A stretch of 64,000 nt of DNA from Patiria miniata. Taxonomy: Eukaryota > Echinodermata > Asteroidea > Valvatida > Asterinidae. How positions within the stretch are numbered: the stretch's first letter is position 1; each line of letters starts with the position of its first letter. A program made the translations under genes and the position numbers. Below the pieces are notes generated by a model. The model ran no database searches, was not told the DNA's origin, and saw only the letters and a list, made by a program, of their open reading frames with translations. Shown here piece by piece: positions 10,750-22,336 of the stretch. Where the stretch lies: assembly GCF_015706575.1 (NCBI RefSeq), contig NW_024037055.1:11322262-11386261 (forward strand), written 5' to 3'.

Positions 10750-11098
10750 GTAATTTGTGGTCAACGGTAATTTAGTCAATGCATTTTCTCTGCCCTACAT
10801 GCTACGATTTTGGTTTTATTTTATGAAATAGATGCCATTCAAAGAGCTTAAGTGTGATGCACAACTTGGCTTTGTATGTGCTATAGTTTTGGAAATAAGA
10901 ATTTAAAGTTTAAAGAGGTCATATGATTTAGTCAGAAGGTTATTGACCGGTATCTCAAAAAAATAAGCCAAATTACAAAAGATTTCAGTTCTGGATGGTT
11001 TATCATATAGGCCAATCTTCACACCAAATATTGTTGCAATCTGTGAGAGTTGGGTGAAAAATCAAGTTTAATTGACATGGAATGACCCTTACCAAGAA
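10750..11098 (-). repeat. Right arm of the long-inverted-repeat element
   Basis: It is the inverted partner of 6885-7190. Read from the outside in (minus strand) it begins GGGTCATTCCATGTCAATTA and continues to TTTTTCACCCAACTC. The first 13 bases are identical to the terminus of the 2.25-kb element at 45595-47846, so both may belong to one family. The element would span about 4.2 kb with its later insertions. Confidence 0.75.
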
Positions 11099-11332
11099 TT
11101 AATAATGTTAAAAACTATTAAATTCACAGAGCCAATGAATAAAGTACTTGATCACATCCAAGAAGTTAAAGTTTATACATTCTTGATGTCATCTATTGTG
11201 TCAAACGAATAAATGCAAAAAAAATGCTATTTTTTTCATTATGCTGATGGGGCTAGTTCAATGACGCTTGTAAATGTGAACCAGACTTTAACATAAAGTT
11301 CAAACTTTCCTTGTTTTGTTACTGTTATTCAG

Positions 11333-11439
11333 TTTAGAAATCAGTGCTTTCTGCCGAGCCTACATCAACGTTATCAATCAGGAGGACATTTTGCCTTTCA
11401 GAGACCAGTGGGATGGGTACCCATTTACTGATACGAAAG
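11333..11439 (+). CDS. UPF3: UPF3 coding exon 3 (core of the RRM-like domain)
   Basis: The exon completes the split Ser codon and reads LEISAFCRAYINVINQED, then ILPFRDQWDGYPFTDTKG, with the last Gly codon split to the next exon. In UPF3 proteins the matching stretch is 'YSRAYINF.N.EDI..FRD.FDGY.F.D.KG'. The conserved RAYIN, ED(I/V), FRD, DGY and D.KG landmarks are all present at the right spacing. The acceptor is TGTTATTCAG and the donor AAAG|GTAAAG. The length (107 nt) keeps frame with exons 2 and 4. The change of F to W in DQWDGY is conservative. It forms helix 1 to beta-strand 4 of the UPF2-binding domain. Confidence 0.96.
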
Positions 11440-11639
11440 GTAAAGCATTCGTATTACATTTGATATTAGCTGTGCATGTGGGCAGTTCCACGTGAAAGTG
11501 GACATGGCTAAAAAGTGGAAAATTTATTAAGTCTATAGAGTCTACTCCGTCATCTCACCCAAATAGCAACTACATTTGCATTTTTCCTTTTTTGCAGGCC
11601 AATTTGCTAAACATTTAATTGCACAATCAGTTCTTCAAG

Positions 11640-12290
11640 TGTTTCTTCAATAAATATTCATAAATACCTAAGACAGTTTACGCATTCCTATTGGTCGAGA
11701 GCCCGTCACGTGGCCGGTCTTAAACGGATGATAAAGACATGGCTAGCTGGTCTTAAACACTTTTCCAGTGTCACAATAAAATGTGGACTCCTAAAAATCC
11801 AGTGCCTCTTATCGTTTCATTGGTTGAACGTTCACAATCCTCACGTAGGCATGCGCAACACTACCAGGGAGTCAGAATTTTAAAGTTCTAAATTCAAAAC
11901 GCAACGCGCCAGGTGCGTTCTGCGCGACATCGCGCAGAACATGATACGCGCGCGTCAATCTCCATAAAAGGGTTGTTTACATCTTACTCGCCAGCTGAAC
12001 ACTCCATTATTTTGCAAGAGGGATGTTTCAAAAAGCATAAAGTGAATTTGTTGAACAAAATCGGGATGTTTTGAACGAATTATATGATTTTTTCTTACCG
12101 AAAAGGTATTTATGAATGGGAATAAATATGTGCTCCGTCGGTATTTATCACTCTGTTTAAGACCACTTAGAGTCTGGGTGCTGATAATCCGGCTCGGGTA
12201 ATTATCAGCACCCAGACTCTAAGTGGTCTTAAACAGAGTGATAAAAACCTCCGAAGCACACATTTATTCCCTTATTAAAACAATCAAGTA
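11640..12290. repeat. Palindromic element with a perfect 43-bp-arm hairpin
   Basis: Bases 12146-12188 are the exact reverse complement of 12201-12243, with a 12-base loop. Weaker complementarity extends outward to about 12121 and 12270. A second inverted pair (ATAAATATTCATAAATACCT near 11650 and its complement near 12105-12130) encloses the left portion. The sequence GGTCTTAAAC occurs several times. There is no coding. It looks like a MITE or foldback remnant. A perfect hairpin of this size implies recent origin or correction between arms. Confidence 0.8.
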
Positions 12291-12479
12291 AGTTTTTGAG
12301 TTAATTTAGTGGTGCTTAGTTTCGCGATTTATTTGTAGACTGCTGTGTGCTGTTCCTAACATCTATATGTAGTTGCCCAGAGAAGGTGGAGATGATCAGT
12401 CCACCCCTGGCTTAAGGCTTTTTGCACAGTGAATATATATCACTCTATTCAGACTAGTTGTTGTGCATGGCATATCGTG

Positions 12480-15400
12480 ATCTAGTCTAGATAGATAGAG
12501 AGATAGTTTAGTTTATTATTTTTACACTCGTGGCCAATGGCGAAATTACAGTAAATATTACAAATGTAAGAAAAACATTAAAATTACAAGATGATAAAAA
12601 ATAAACAACTTATCAGAAATGAAAACTACATGAAAAGATTCATTGGGACATAAATTAACCACCAATATTTACACACAAACATACTGCAACTACCTATTTA
12701 ATAAATTGACAAAATAAGGAAGGGGACTGTTTCTGAAACGAGAAGTCCAGGTACGCAGCAGGGAGACATTATGGGCACTGTGCAGATTGCGAGAATGACT
12801 CTCATATCTAGTAGGAGGAGAAGGTCTTTAGTGCAGGTAGACTTGGAGAGCCTTTCCGCAAACTGCTGACCGTGATCTTCTCTTCTGCTAGACAAAGACT
12901 CAAGCTCACAGTCTTGAAGAGCGTCATTGTATGAAATAAACTTACTACCCAAGACTATCCGGCATGCTCACCGTTGCAGAATTTCTAATTGAGAGGATTG
13001 TTTACATGTGAGTGAGGAATGCCAAACTACATCAGTATGTTCTAGCAATGGCGGAATATAACCTTTATACGCAGTAACAAGTTCCGGTTTAGTAAACCTA
13101 AATTTTTTTCAGCAGACGGAGCAGGTATAATTTACGGTTAGCTTTGACGGAAATCTCTGAAATAGTTTTGTTCCATTAAAGGTTGTTCTGTATCCAAACA
13201 CCAAGAATTTTTGCCTGGTCAACAAACTGAAGGGGGCATTGATTGAACTTAAGAACAGCGGGGACAGGGGCTTGTTGTTTGTAACATATCTGGAGGGTCT
13301 GACACTTGGTTGGATTTAAGCAAAGCATATTATCATCACACCATTGACTAAATTTATTAAGAATCTCCTGAAGCTGGCTATTACACAAATAAGAACAGTT
13401 TTCAGCTAGTGTCGGATCATCAGCATATTTCCAACGATTCATATTGTCAGGAACATCTTCAACAGCATCATTAATGATGGCATGGAAACCAATTGGTCCC
13501 AGCTTAGTACCCTGTGGAAGGCCACCGGTCAGAGTTGTGTATGTAAACCATGTTTAATTGTATCAAACACATTGCATCCGTGGGTTGAGAAAGCCGCACA
13601 ACCAAGGGACGATGGATCTGCAGACTCCCAAGCGGATGAACTTTTCAATCATCAGGCTATGGTCCACCATGTCAAGCGCTTTGGAAAAGTCCGTCAGAAC
13701 CACCGTCCCAACGTTGCCAGCCCTATCAGCACCCTGATGCAGGAAATGAAGAAGGCTAATCAAATAATGTGCAGTACTTATACCCTTAATTTTACCAAAT
13801 TGGTGAGGATCAATCTTATCACTAATATCTTCCAAAACCCATCCTGTAATAAAACTTTTCTGCAATTTTGGCAAAGGAATCAGTTAGTGAAATGGGGCGT
13901 AACTTATCAGTTTTGGTATGGGCACAACAATGGCTTTCTTCCACCGCTGTGGGATTCATTATAAGAAGAATTTAAATTGTCGCAGATGGGAATACTAAAC
14001 TCGTATGTAAACTCCTTAATGATTTTAGAAGAAATGCCATCAGGGCCACTCGATTAACTTGAGGGGGACTAGGAGCAGGAAGAAAAGCTTCCAAAGTACC
14101 AAGATCCAGAGGTGGAATTCCAGAGGACACTTTAATAAAAAAAAATCATCTAAAGAATCAGCAGTCTTGGTATGATCATGCTGACTGATACCTGGGATGG
14201 AAATGCACAGCTCAGTCTTGTCATTCCTGGTCATTGAGCGTATTTGTTGATGCCATTTTCTGGGGTCAGTCGACTGTAATTCACGCACCATATTAACATA
14301 ATAATTGACCTTACACAAATTTACGTATTTCAGATTTCACTTGATTACGTAATAATCTGAATTCACCTTTAGAGAATGCACTTTGGCGTGACTTAATCAA
14401 AGATTTAATTTTTTGAATAATCCATGGTTTGTCATTATTATGGCATCTAACTGTCAATTGTATTGCTTATAGAATGATATACGGCATCTGTTTTCTGCTG
14501 TGTTAACTCAGCATCAAGGACATTATTCCAGTCCTGGGCCTGAATCCACCTCCCGAACTCACGAACCTGAGAATCTTTCATTGGATGATAAGTCTTTTTT
14601 GTATTAACAATTTGTTAATTTGGTGTCCTCTAGAATTCCACACAATGCAAGAAAGATCGCTCTTACCAATTGGACAAGATACACAGGGGGCATCATAAAA
14701 ACAGTCAATGTTTGTCAAAATTAAATCAAAAATTGCATCCTTGCAGGTAGGAAATTTGATAATTTGCTTGAGATTTTGAGAACAAGTAATGGACCTATAA
14801 ATGTTCTTGTTGTTAAAGTCTCCAAGTAGAACAAAACCAATGGCAGGGTATTTTGTTGCCAAAAAAATCCATAGTCTCTTGAAGATGAAGTTCAAGTTGG
14901 TCCTGATGCGGGAAGCCTGGGGGGTTATATACACCACACACTGCGATGACCGAGACTGACCGCAGAAGCTGCTTAGGCTGTACAAGGGTCCATACACACT
15001 CCAACTTATCAGGCAGGGTGCTGTCAGATTTAACATAAAGTGCCGCTCCCCCACCTCTCATATGGCTGCGATTCTTAAAAAAGAGTTGGTAATCATTAAT
15101 TGAGGTCATATTGTCGGGAAGATTTTGATGAAACCAACTTTCTGTCACAATGCCAATGTCAATCAATTCGTGACGAAGAATGATCTCATGTTCACCAAGC
15201 TTATTAACCAACAACTGAGCATTGGTCAAGAGAAAAGAGGAAAAGTCATTGACATGACGTTTACTGGTCAAACTCGAATTTGCAGGAGTTTTAGGAATAG
15301 GGGTTAACACTCTGATGCAACTGTCATGGCGACATGGATCCTCAGGACTGTTGATCGTGGTTCTCACAGTTGTATTCACAGTGATCTTCCTATACATGTC

Positions 15401-16100
15401 TCTGCCAGCTCTACGTCCACGATGAACACGTCTTTGAAGTCCAAGATCATAAATTCTATCACTAAACTTCCGCAGGCACAAAATAAGCTTGACTGGCATC
15501 TTTAAGCTTATATAATTCACCAATGCTATATTTGATTCTACTTTTACAATGCGGTTATCATCATGTGGAGTGCACTGCCCTGGCAGTAAAGTTATGCCAG
15601 TATTAACAAGTTTGGCACCGTTGTTTAATACCGCATTGGGTAATGTTCGCTCAAATTGGCAGTTCTGGTTTTGTCAGTACTCACAGCAGTTGAATCAATA
15701 GCTCTATGGAAAATCCGTATACAAAATACGGTGGATGTTTCTGGTCCCTGATTTTTTGACACATCATTAAAGACAGTTAGATCAACCAGAGGATCTGCAC
15801 CAGGAACAAACAGTGAAACATACCCATGCTTTGTCTGTTTACTCACTGGTATTCTGGGAGGTCGACAATGTTCTTGGTTCAAAATCCTCGGTGCATTGAC
15901 TTTTCGTGAATCCAAAGGGCATAACTGCATACATATTTCAGTTTTTCCAGTAAGGCATTCCAGGAAGGCAAGAAGAAGCACCAGGTGAAAAACGCGTTCC
16001 GCAAATGGGTTGATGACTGCCGCCATATTTGTTTTGAGTCAATCAGTTTGTGAAGATAGGCTGATATTGAGAAGCCAAAAATACTCACTCCTCAACGAAA
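12480..16100 (-). mobile_element. CR1-like non-LTR retrotransposon (LINE), decayed
   Basis: On the minus strand it encodes, in order, an N-terminal segment (15625-16026), an APE-type endonuclease with the landmarks YQLFFKNRSHMRGGGAALYV and LLGDFNN (within 14578-15523), a linker (14040-14318), RT motif A as VLTDFSKALDMVDHSLM (13563-13874), the catalytic YADD box as WKYADDPTLAE (13176-13442) and a C-terminal part (12698-12952). Endonuclease and RT order and motifs fit the CR1/L2/Rex group. The coding pieces lie in different frames and are separated by stops, so the copy is dead. The 3' end lies near 12480-12540 and ends in a short TATC/TA-rich tail. ORF1 was not recognised upstream. Confidence 0.85.
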
Positions 16101-17293
16101 CTCCAATGAAACAAAAAGAAGGATAGCCGTAAAACATACAACAGTCAATATGTGTTGCAATAAAAAACATGGATGGACACATACAAAGTAGATATTCACA
16201 GATTAAAATGTAAAATCACGAGCAGTAAAAGATTAAGCAGGCAGCCAAACAAGGGCGCCCTCAACCGTAGTCTAGTCCTTAATGGGTGAAGGGTACCAGT
16301 TAACCCAAGGACTTAGCCTCAGGACCACCACGAGTAGTCCTGCCCATAGCGAGAATGAAACCAACTTCTTTTTGGGGCATGATCATTTCCGCCGCGGCGG
16401 GCTTGGTCCTTCCGGGGGCCATAAGACCATCACTCACCTCAGGCTCGACCCACATTACCACTACTGCCCACAGCGAGAAGTAACAGACTTCTTCTCTGGG
16501 CATTTATTGCTTCCGCATTAGTCGTTTTTGGTCAAAAGCATATAAAGAAACAGGGACAAACCCTTCCGAGCAACCATTCTCTGCCAGTGGCATATGTACA
16601 TAAGCCTTTTCAGACAGGAACACGTCTGCCTCGCTACAGTGATTTTTTTTAACTCGAAGAACAGCTGTCTGATTGGTCATCAGCACAACGTCGGACCTGT
16701 GAGCCAGTGACGCCATTGCTACTTAATTGCATTCCTTGGTATGCCAGTGATTGTGCCGCAATCCACCCATTCATAAAGAAAGCGGACCGTGTTCTTAGTG
16801 CTTTCTTGAGAAGCATTCAACTGAGTACTCCTTGCTATGGCCTCACGTAGCAGACATGGTGAAAAGTCCCCTGATAAAACGTATCAGGAGCTCACAGCGG
16901 AGACACGGCTAATGGGAAACAACATGGGAAAGGCCCAGCAAAGCGACGAACACTAAAACAACTCCCAGCTGTTTGAAACCAAAGAAAAAGATCACGGATA
17001 GTACATGCACACCATCAGAACCGGCTGGCTTATTATATATCAAGCCAGTCCTCAAAAGGACATATGGGGGAAATCCTGCGGTCCTGGCAGTAATACCACG
17101 GCCCCTGTTCTGCCAACGAATGATTTGCCACTAACCCAACTGTCCTCGCATGACATGGCATCTATCTCAGGTTTTGATCAGTGTTCTGGCGTTCAAGTGC
17201 TCAATCTTTCAAGTACTCAGGACAGTTACATGTACCGGTAAGTCATCCTCCAAAGAAAGATAAGAAACACATTAAATACGTAAGAGCCGATAC
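16101..17293. other. Intron 3 sequence, no gene seen
   Basis: This stretch lies 5' of the LINE and may include its leader up to about 16260. No coding family was recognised on either strand. Some GC-rich patches (16380-16420, 17041-17180) carry short ORFs without recognisable motifs. Confidence 0.4.
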
Positions 17294-17779
17294 CAAGGGC
17301 GGATCCAGGGGGGGCCAAAGGGGGCCATGGCCCCCCCAAAACGAAATCATTTTTTTTTTTTTATGTGACATCGCAATAACGGCAGGCAATGAGTACACCA
17401 CCATCTTTTCCTCAAAAAAAAACATTGGTTAAAGTGGTCAGAAATTGCCTCAGATCGCACCACAGAGCATCTAGAATCCAAAATTTTTTCGGGGCCCTTA
17501 AGCGGGCCCCGAACCCCACGCCGTAATTTTTTGACCCACTTTTTGACATCGCAATAAAGGCAGGCAATGAGTACACCACCATCTTTTCCTCAAAAAAAAA
17601 AACCTTGGTTAAAGTGGTCAGAAATTGCCTCAGATCGCACCACAGAGCATCTAGAATCCAAAAATTTTTCGGGGCCCTTAAGCGGGCCCCGAACCCCACG
17701 CCGTAATTTTTTGACCCACTTTTTGGGGGGACCAAAAATTTTTTGGCCCCCCCAAAATTGTGTTCTGGATCCGCCCTTG
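17294..17779. mobile_element. hAT-type MITE with perfect 8-bp target duplication
   Basis: The ends are CAAGGGCGGATCCAG and its inverted copy CTGGATCCGCCCTTG. GCCGATAC flanks both sides exactly (17286-17293 and 17780-17787), giving an 8-bp target duplication as hAT elements make. Inside, a block of about 180 bp containing GTGGTCAGAAATTGCCTCAG, CATCTAGAATCC and GGGCCCCGAACCCC is present twice (from about 17380 and about 17560). The element is non-autonomous. A related degenerate fragment is near 60440-60570. Confidence 0.92.
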
Positions 17780-17800
17780 GCCGATACCGACCATCATGTG

Positions 17801-18165
17801 GAGTACTGTGGCCTCGTGGTTAAGGGCACTGATTCGTGATCTGCGGGTAAAGCTGCAGGTTGTGGGTTAGAGTCCTGGCGGGGTCATGGTGCGTGTGCCC
17901 TTGGGCAAGGCACTTTGTCACTCATTGCTTCTCTCCACCCAGGAGTAAATGGGTACCTGTGAGGGCAGAGATGGTTATTGTGATTGAATTAGCTTCCTTG
18001 CGCCTAACAGGCTGCATCGAGCTGTATACTCCCCAGGGAGCTGAGATGGTATTTGGAATGTTTTATGTGCCCAATGAGCAGGGGTAATAATGATGTAGCG
18101 CCTTGAGCACCAGTCCTGGTAGATACGTGCGCTTTATAAATATCCACTATTATTATTATCATCGT
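17801..18165 (+). mobile_element. tRNA-derived SINE
   Basis: The head holds a likely RNA polymerase III A box (TGGCCTCGTGG near 17809) and B box (GGGTTAGAGTCC near 17864), spaced as in tRNA genes. A body follows with the block ACTCCCCAGGGAGCTGAGAT, then the segment TAGCGCCTTGAGCACCAGTC, GCGCTTTATAAAT and a (TTA)n tail. The tail resembles the 3' ends of CR1/L2-type LINEs, which would supply the transposition machinery. It sits just downstream of the hAT-type MITE. Confidence 0.85.
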
Positions 18166-19487
18166 CCTCATCAGGCGACTCTTCCAACGGACATTCCTGT
18201 CATTTATAGAAGAAAATAAAGGAAGTATCTACCAAAGATTTCATGAAAGCCTATTCATCAATATCTGCTCTTGCAGCACAAAGAGCTCCAAGAGTCTCTA
18301 CGTCCACTTATTTGGAACAACATTTACAAATGCCAAAATCGGGTGCAAAAATGTGGAGACCCTTTCGTCAATTCATTTCCCTTAGGGAAATGAAATATTA
18401 CCAGTTCGCTAAAGGCAGAGACCGAGCATTACCTGGTACTTATAGTGGTAGTACCACCAATTCCCGATATAGCTAAGTACAAATTCCCAATGATAGTGCA
18501 CAGTCAGTTCATTCAACGATAAGTTGTACACAGTACATCCGCCATGCGTCTGTAATTCCATATGGAGAGTGTGGTCGCGGGGTCAGGTCATCGACGACAC
18601 ATAGACAGTTTCCCGAATGTTTTTCTGGTTGAATTCGATTACGCTTCTGACACCATATTTTGTTCAGTATTCCCTTGGAGAGAACTTTAAGTCTGAGATC
18701 AATTAATGATATAATTGAATGACACAAATGACACAGAGACAGTTCTTTAGATTCTTTCGTCTAAGAAGTTAGGGTCATGTTCCATTCTCAGTCTAGCTCT
18801 AGTGACCTCGTGTATGGACTTACTAAGTGTAACACAAGAGGGCGCTATTATCGTAACAGTTACAAACCTTGGTGGGTAGGTACCTTGATAAGTGACGTCA
18901 TGATGACAAGTCATCAACTGATTTTTTAACAATTTTTGAAATATTAATATTTTGTTCTAATTGCAAAAATTATCATGAAATGCACTCGGATTGACTTCAA
19001 AGTATGCACAGACCAAGACCCAAAGCTAATATTGTTCTAGTCTTGGTCCAAGGCTGGATTTGGAAAATGTTTGTTTAATAACAGGTCGCCTGCGCCTAGC
19101 TAGCACGCTATAATGCAGCCGAACGACATCAAGGGTAGAGGACGCTATCAACGAGACGAACCAAATCCAGTCTTGTCAATTCAGGCAGGCCTCCCCGGAA
19201 AATTCTGAGCATGCCTCACGCGTGCACACTCCCGGCCATGAATAATATAGCTTGGGCTGTGCATAATGTTGACGTATCACCTTGAGGTGTTAGTACACGT
19301 AGTGTAGTTTGTGTGGTGTATTGAAAAAGAAGGAGTCGGCATATTGGGAAGCTAGTGGAAATTTATGGATAAACCATTTGTAAAATTAATTCCCATTCAA
19401 AGAATAAATAGGCCAAACTACTGAAACATCAGCCAAAAGCTTTTTTCTCAATCTTATCACGTCGATGTTTCAGCAATTTGCAAGCAA
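18166..19487. other. Intron 3 sequence with traces of TGACGTCA repeat
   Basis: No gene was recognised. Around 18835-18985 there is a fragment of the Helitron-like TGACGTCA family (GTGACGTCATGATGACAAGT then a TTTTTGAAATATT stretch). The rest is unassigned. Confidence 0.45.
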
Positions 19488-19992
19488 TTAAAATATGAAA
19501 AAAAGTAAAACTGCTGCAAACTGCTTACTGACTGGATGGACCTGAAATATATAAATCTTAAAATTAATGTGGCCTGACGTTGCGAACTTAGCAAGTTCTT
19601 CTTCAGAGGCTAAAACAGAAATGACAGAGGTACATACATTAACATGGGGGTGCACACAAACATGCAGGGCTGAAAGAAGAAACAAAAAAGGAGGATTAGG
19701 TGTGAAAGGTGTGGAAAGATGCAGGGGAGGGTGGATGAGAGAACAAAGAAACAAAGGGAGATGGCAAACCACAAGGGGTCTTGTGTAAACAGGGGAGGGA
19801 CCAGAAAGGGGAAGGATCAAAGGTCACAGGGAGTGGGAACGGACAAAAGAGTGTGAGAGTGAAGGGATGATGTGGGGGGGGGGGGGACAGTATTGAGGTG
19901 GAAAGGGATGAAAGATGGGGAAGATGGGTAAACACAAACAAGGAAGACCAGATGGATTATCTGTAACAGAAGACAATGGAGGAAGAAAAGGA
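19488..19992 (-). mobile_element. 3' noncoding part of the Penelope-like element
   Basis: It lies downstream of the open frame on the minus strand. It is pyrimidine-rich and contains AGCCTCTGAAGAAGAACTTG (19591-19610, minus), a motif type seen near the 3' ends of Penelope-like elements. The end is placed by loss of resemblance near 19488 and is approximate. Confidence 0.55.
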
Positions 19993-21060
19993 TTAATCAT
20001 TTCCAAGTTGGATGTTGAGACCATGTGGTTGAATAGTTCGAAGACGATTCATCCACACTTTCTCTCTGCTGAGGCGAACTGAGTCCTTGCGATGGCCAAG
20101 AGATTCAATGCCCTGCAAAATCATATCAGAAATGGAGTGGTTAGGCAGGTTGAAGTGATGACCAACAGGGGTGTCTAGTTTCTTGGTGTTGACCGTTGAC
20201 CGGTGGGCATAGAAACGCTTCTTGAGCGTATTCTTAGTCTCACCTACATACTGCACTCCACAGACCCTGCAAGAAATGAGATATATGACATTAGAGGTGT
20301 TACAAGTGATGTTACCAATGGTTCTATGGGTAGTGACAGAAGAGTGGCCAGAAAAGGAGTCAGACTCCTGGATATGAATCTGGCAGACAACACATCTGGA
20401 ACTGCACTTGAAAGTACCATGCTGGGTGGGAGGGGATGCATCTAAGGAAGGGACTTCAGCTCGAACAATCAAGTCCCGTAGATTTCGAGGACGCCTGTAA
20501 GCCAATGTGGGGCCGTTGGGGATGGCGCGGGCAAGGCGATCTGAAGTATGGAGGATATGGTGATTGTCATTAGTGATTTTGCGAAGGGGAGGGAGATTGG
20601 GGTGAAACGTGGTAACCAAGGGAATCATGGGTTTGGCCATGGCATCAGGGGCCTTTCCCGTGAGAGCTAGATTTCTGGGGATAGCTTTAGCTCTGGCAAT
20701 GGCACGATGAACTTGGCGAGAGCTGTGACCCCTGGCCACCAAGTTGTTCCTCAGTATCTGTGTATGGCGGGAGAAATCGGAATCATTAGAACAAATTCTT
20801 CTGAGTCTGAGTGCCTGGCTAAACGCTATGCCAGTTTTGCAGTGCCTGGGGTGACAGCTGGAGGAGTGGAGGTACTGGTGGGTGTCTGTGGGTTTGGAAT
20901 ACAGGTCAGTGGTTAGTGAGTTGCCTTGCTTGCGGACGGTGACATCCAGAAAGTGGGTTTGGTGAGCCGAGAACTCCGATGTGAATTTGATGGTTAAATT
21001 AAAATATCTACAATGTACTTGATTCGGTCCGAGTTGGTTGTACGCTGGGGTTTGGCACAC
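19993..21060 (-). CDS. Penelope-like element: RT C-terminus plus GIY-YIG endonuclease (355-codon open frame)
   Basis: The first quarter matches the end of a Penelope-type reverse transcriptase: FLDVTVRKQGNSLTTDLYSK, then HQYLHSSSCHPRHCK and LRLRRIC. A Cys-rich linker follows (CSSRCVVCQIHI). The C-terminal third is a GIY-YIG nuclease: NVIYLISC, VQYVGETKNTLKKRFYAHRS with the catalytic Arg, a FNLPNHS segment and the Glu in LSREKVWMNRL. Such nucleases nick DNA to prime insertion. The upstream RT motifs (palm, fingers) are missing, so the copy is 5'-truncated. What remains is open with no stop for 355 codons, which suggests recent insertion. The ATG at the start is probably just the first Met in a truncated frame. 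Confidence 0.9.
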   Translation of the reverse strand: MCQTPAYNQLGPNQVHCRYFNLTIKFTSEFSAHQTHFLDVTVRKQGNSLTTDLYSKPTDTHQYLHSSSCHPRHCKTGIAFSQALRLRRICSNDSDFSRHTQILRNNLVARGHSSRQVHRAIARAKAIPRNLALTGKAPDAMAKPMIPLVTTFHPNLPPLRKITNDNHHILHTSDRLARAIPNGPTLAYRRPRNLRDLIVRAEVPSLDASPPTQHGTFKCSSRCVVCQIHIQESDSFSGHSSVTTHRTIGNITCNTSNVIYLISCRVCGVQYVGETKNTLKKRFYAHRSTVNTKKLDTPVGHHFNLPNHSISDMILQGIESLGHRKDSVRLSREKVWMNRLRTIQPHGLNIQLGND

Positions 21061-21578
21061 CTAAAGGATTAATACTTATGCACTGCGGCCCGCTCAATAT
21101 TACAAATTCAACACTGTCAACCATTTTGTGAGCTTGCCGTAGTCGCCGTGTTCGCAGCAAAAATGCTGGCCTGTCCCCGACCCCATCAACGGCCTGAGTT
21201 CATTATCGCCCACACTCTGCGGCAAGGCCCGGCAGTCAGACTCAGCGCCAGACTGGCCGGCTCCATACGCGAAATGTAGTGAAATTTACCGGCACAAATA
21301 ACTTGTCCAACGACCATTCGGTTTTGCTTCTATGCGCATGCTTTATTATTCATGCTAATGCCGCGCTTGAGGCATGCGAGGAATTTTCTGGGGAGGCCTG
21401 CCCGAATCGCCAAGACTGGATTTGGTTTGTGTCGTCGATAGCGCCATTTATCGTTCGGCTGCACAGCGCGCTTGGCCACGTTGGCGGGTGGGGACGGCCT
21501 GTATGTAAACAAACATTATCAGTTATCCAAAATGTTTTCTGTTGTTAAGCTAATGTAATGCTTTATGTTCTTTTCCAG
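21061..21578. other. Intron 3 sequence before exon 4
   Basis: No gene or repeat was recognised with confidence. It is GC-richer than its surroundings. It ends with the pyrimidine tract and acceptor CTTTTCCAG of UPF3 exon 4. Confidence 0.45.
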
Positions 21579-21677
21579 GTACTGAATATCCTGCAGTGGT
21601 GGAGTTTGCTCCCTACCAGAAAATTCCTAAGAAACAATGCCGGAAGGTAGACCCTCGCTGTGGTACCATAGAGAATG
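21579..21677 (+). CDS. UPF3: UPF3 coding exon 4 (end of the RRM-like domain)
   Basis: The exon finishes the split Gly codon and reads TEYPAVVEFAPYQKIPKKQC, then RKVDPRCGTIEN, ending in phase 1. UPF3 proteins carry 'EYPA(I/V)VEFAPFQK..KKK...D...GTI' here. This is the most diagnostic block of the family and it is almost fully preserved. The acceptor is TTTTCCAG and the donor AATG|GTAACT. The basic tail after AFAP-type sequence is normal. The length of 99 nt keeps frame. Confidence 0.97.
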
Positions 21678-22336
21678 GTAACTAAAAAGAATTGTGATAT
21701 GCAGCCCTGTAAAAACAATCTTTCTGTTTTAGTAGCCTAGAATTGTGCTTAGATTTTCCTGATACCACACAAATGGTCAAGTTATGTTAAAATTGGTATC
21801 TACGTACTTTTTCCAAAGTTCAGTTTCTTTTCCAAATTTTTTTTTAAAGGAATATAACGTCCTGTAACATATAAAATAATTGCATTTGCAGATGTTTTTA
21901 CAGTTTTAAATTTTTGTTTTAATAGCGCGCTTAAGTTCAGAAAGTTGTGAGCGAAATTAATTAGGCCAAAAACAAAACAAAAATACTTCTGCTTCCGATT
22001 ACATCTTGGCATTTTTGTGATGTCTAATCTGACCGTACCTGCAACCAGTGCACCGCCCTGGCCATTCATGCATAGACTGGTTACCACATTTCCATCATGT
22101 CTTCTTTGGCACTTGTGCGGCACAGCAGGAACCAGTCATCGCTGCATTGAGCTTGGGGACGTGTTTTGATATCATCACAGTGACATCGAATTGCGAACTA
22201 GTTATCACAAAGCAAACTTGGTAAAACATGTAACAACAGGACGCAAAATGGTTGTTGAGAGGTGTTTTGTGAAGACAGAAAAACAGGATTTTTGCTTTTT
22301 CGCTTCAAAGCGGAAAAGCATTGTTTTTGTTCCGAT
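21678..22336. other. Start of intron 4, no gene seen
   Basis: No coding family is recognised. AT-rich sequence leads into the pyrimidine-rich start of the first TGACGTCA repeat. Confidence 0.4.

Noticed and set aside
13482-13964. 160-codon + strand ORF
   Set aside because: It is antisense to the LINE reverse transcriptase on the minus strand.
17801-17880. A functional tRNA gene
   Set aside because: A and B boxes are present but there is no cloverleaf with acceptor stem; body and TTA tail identify a SINE.
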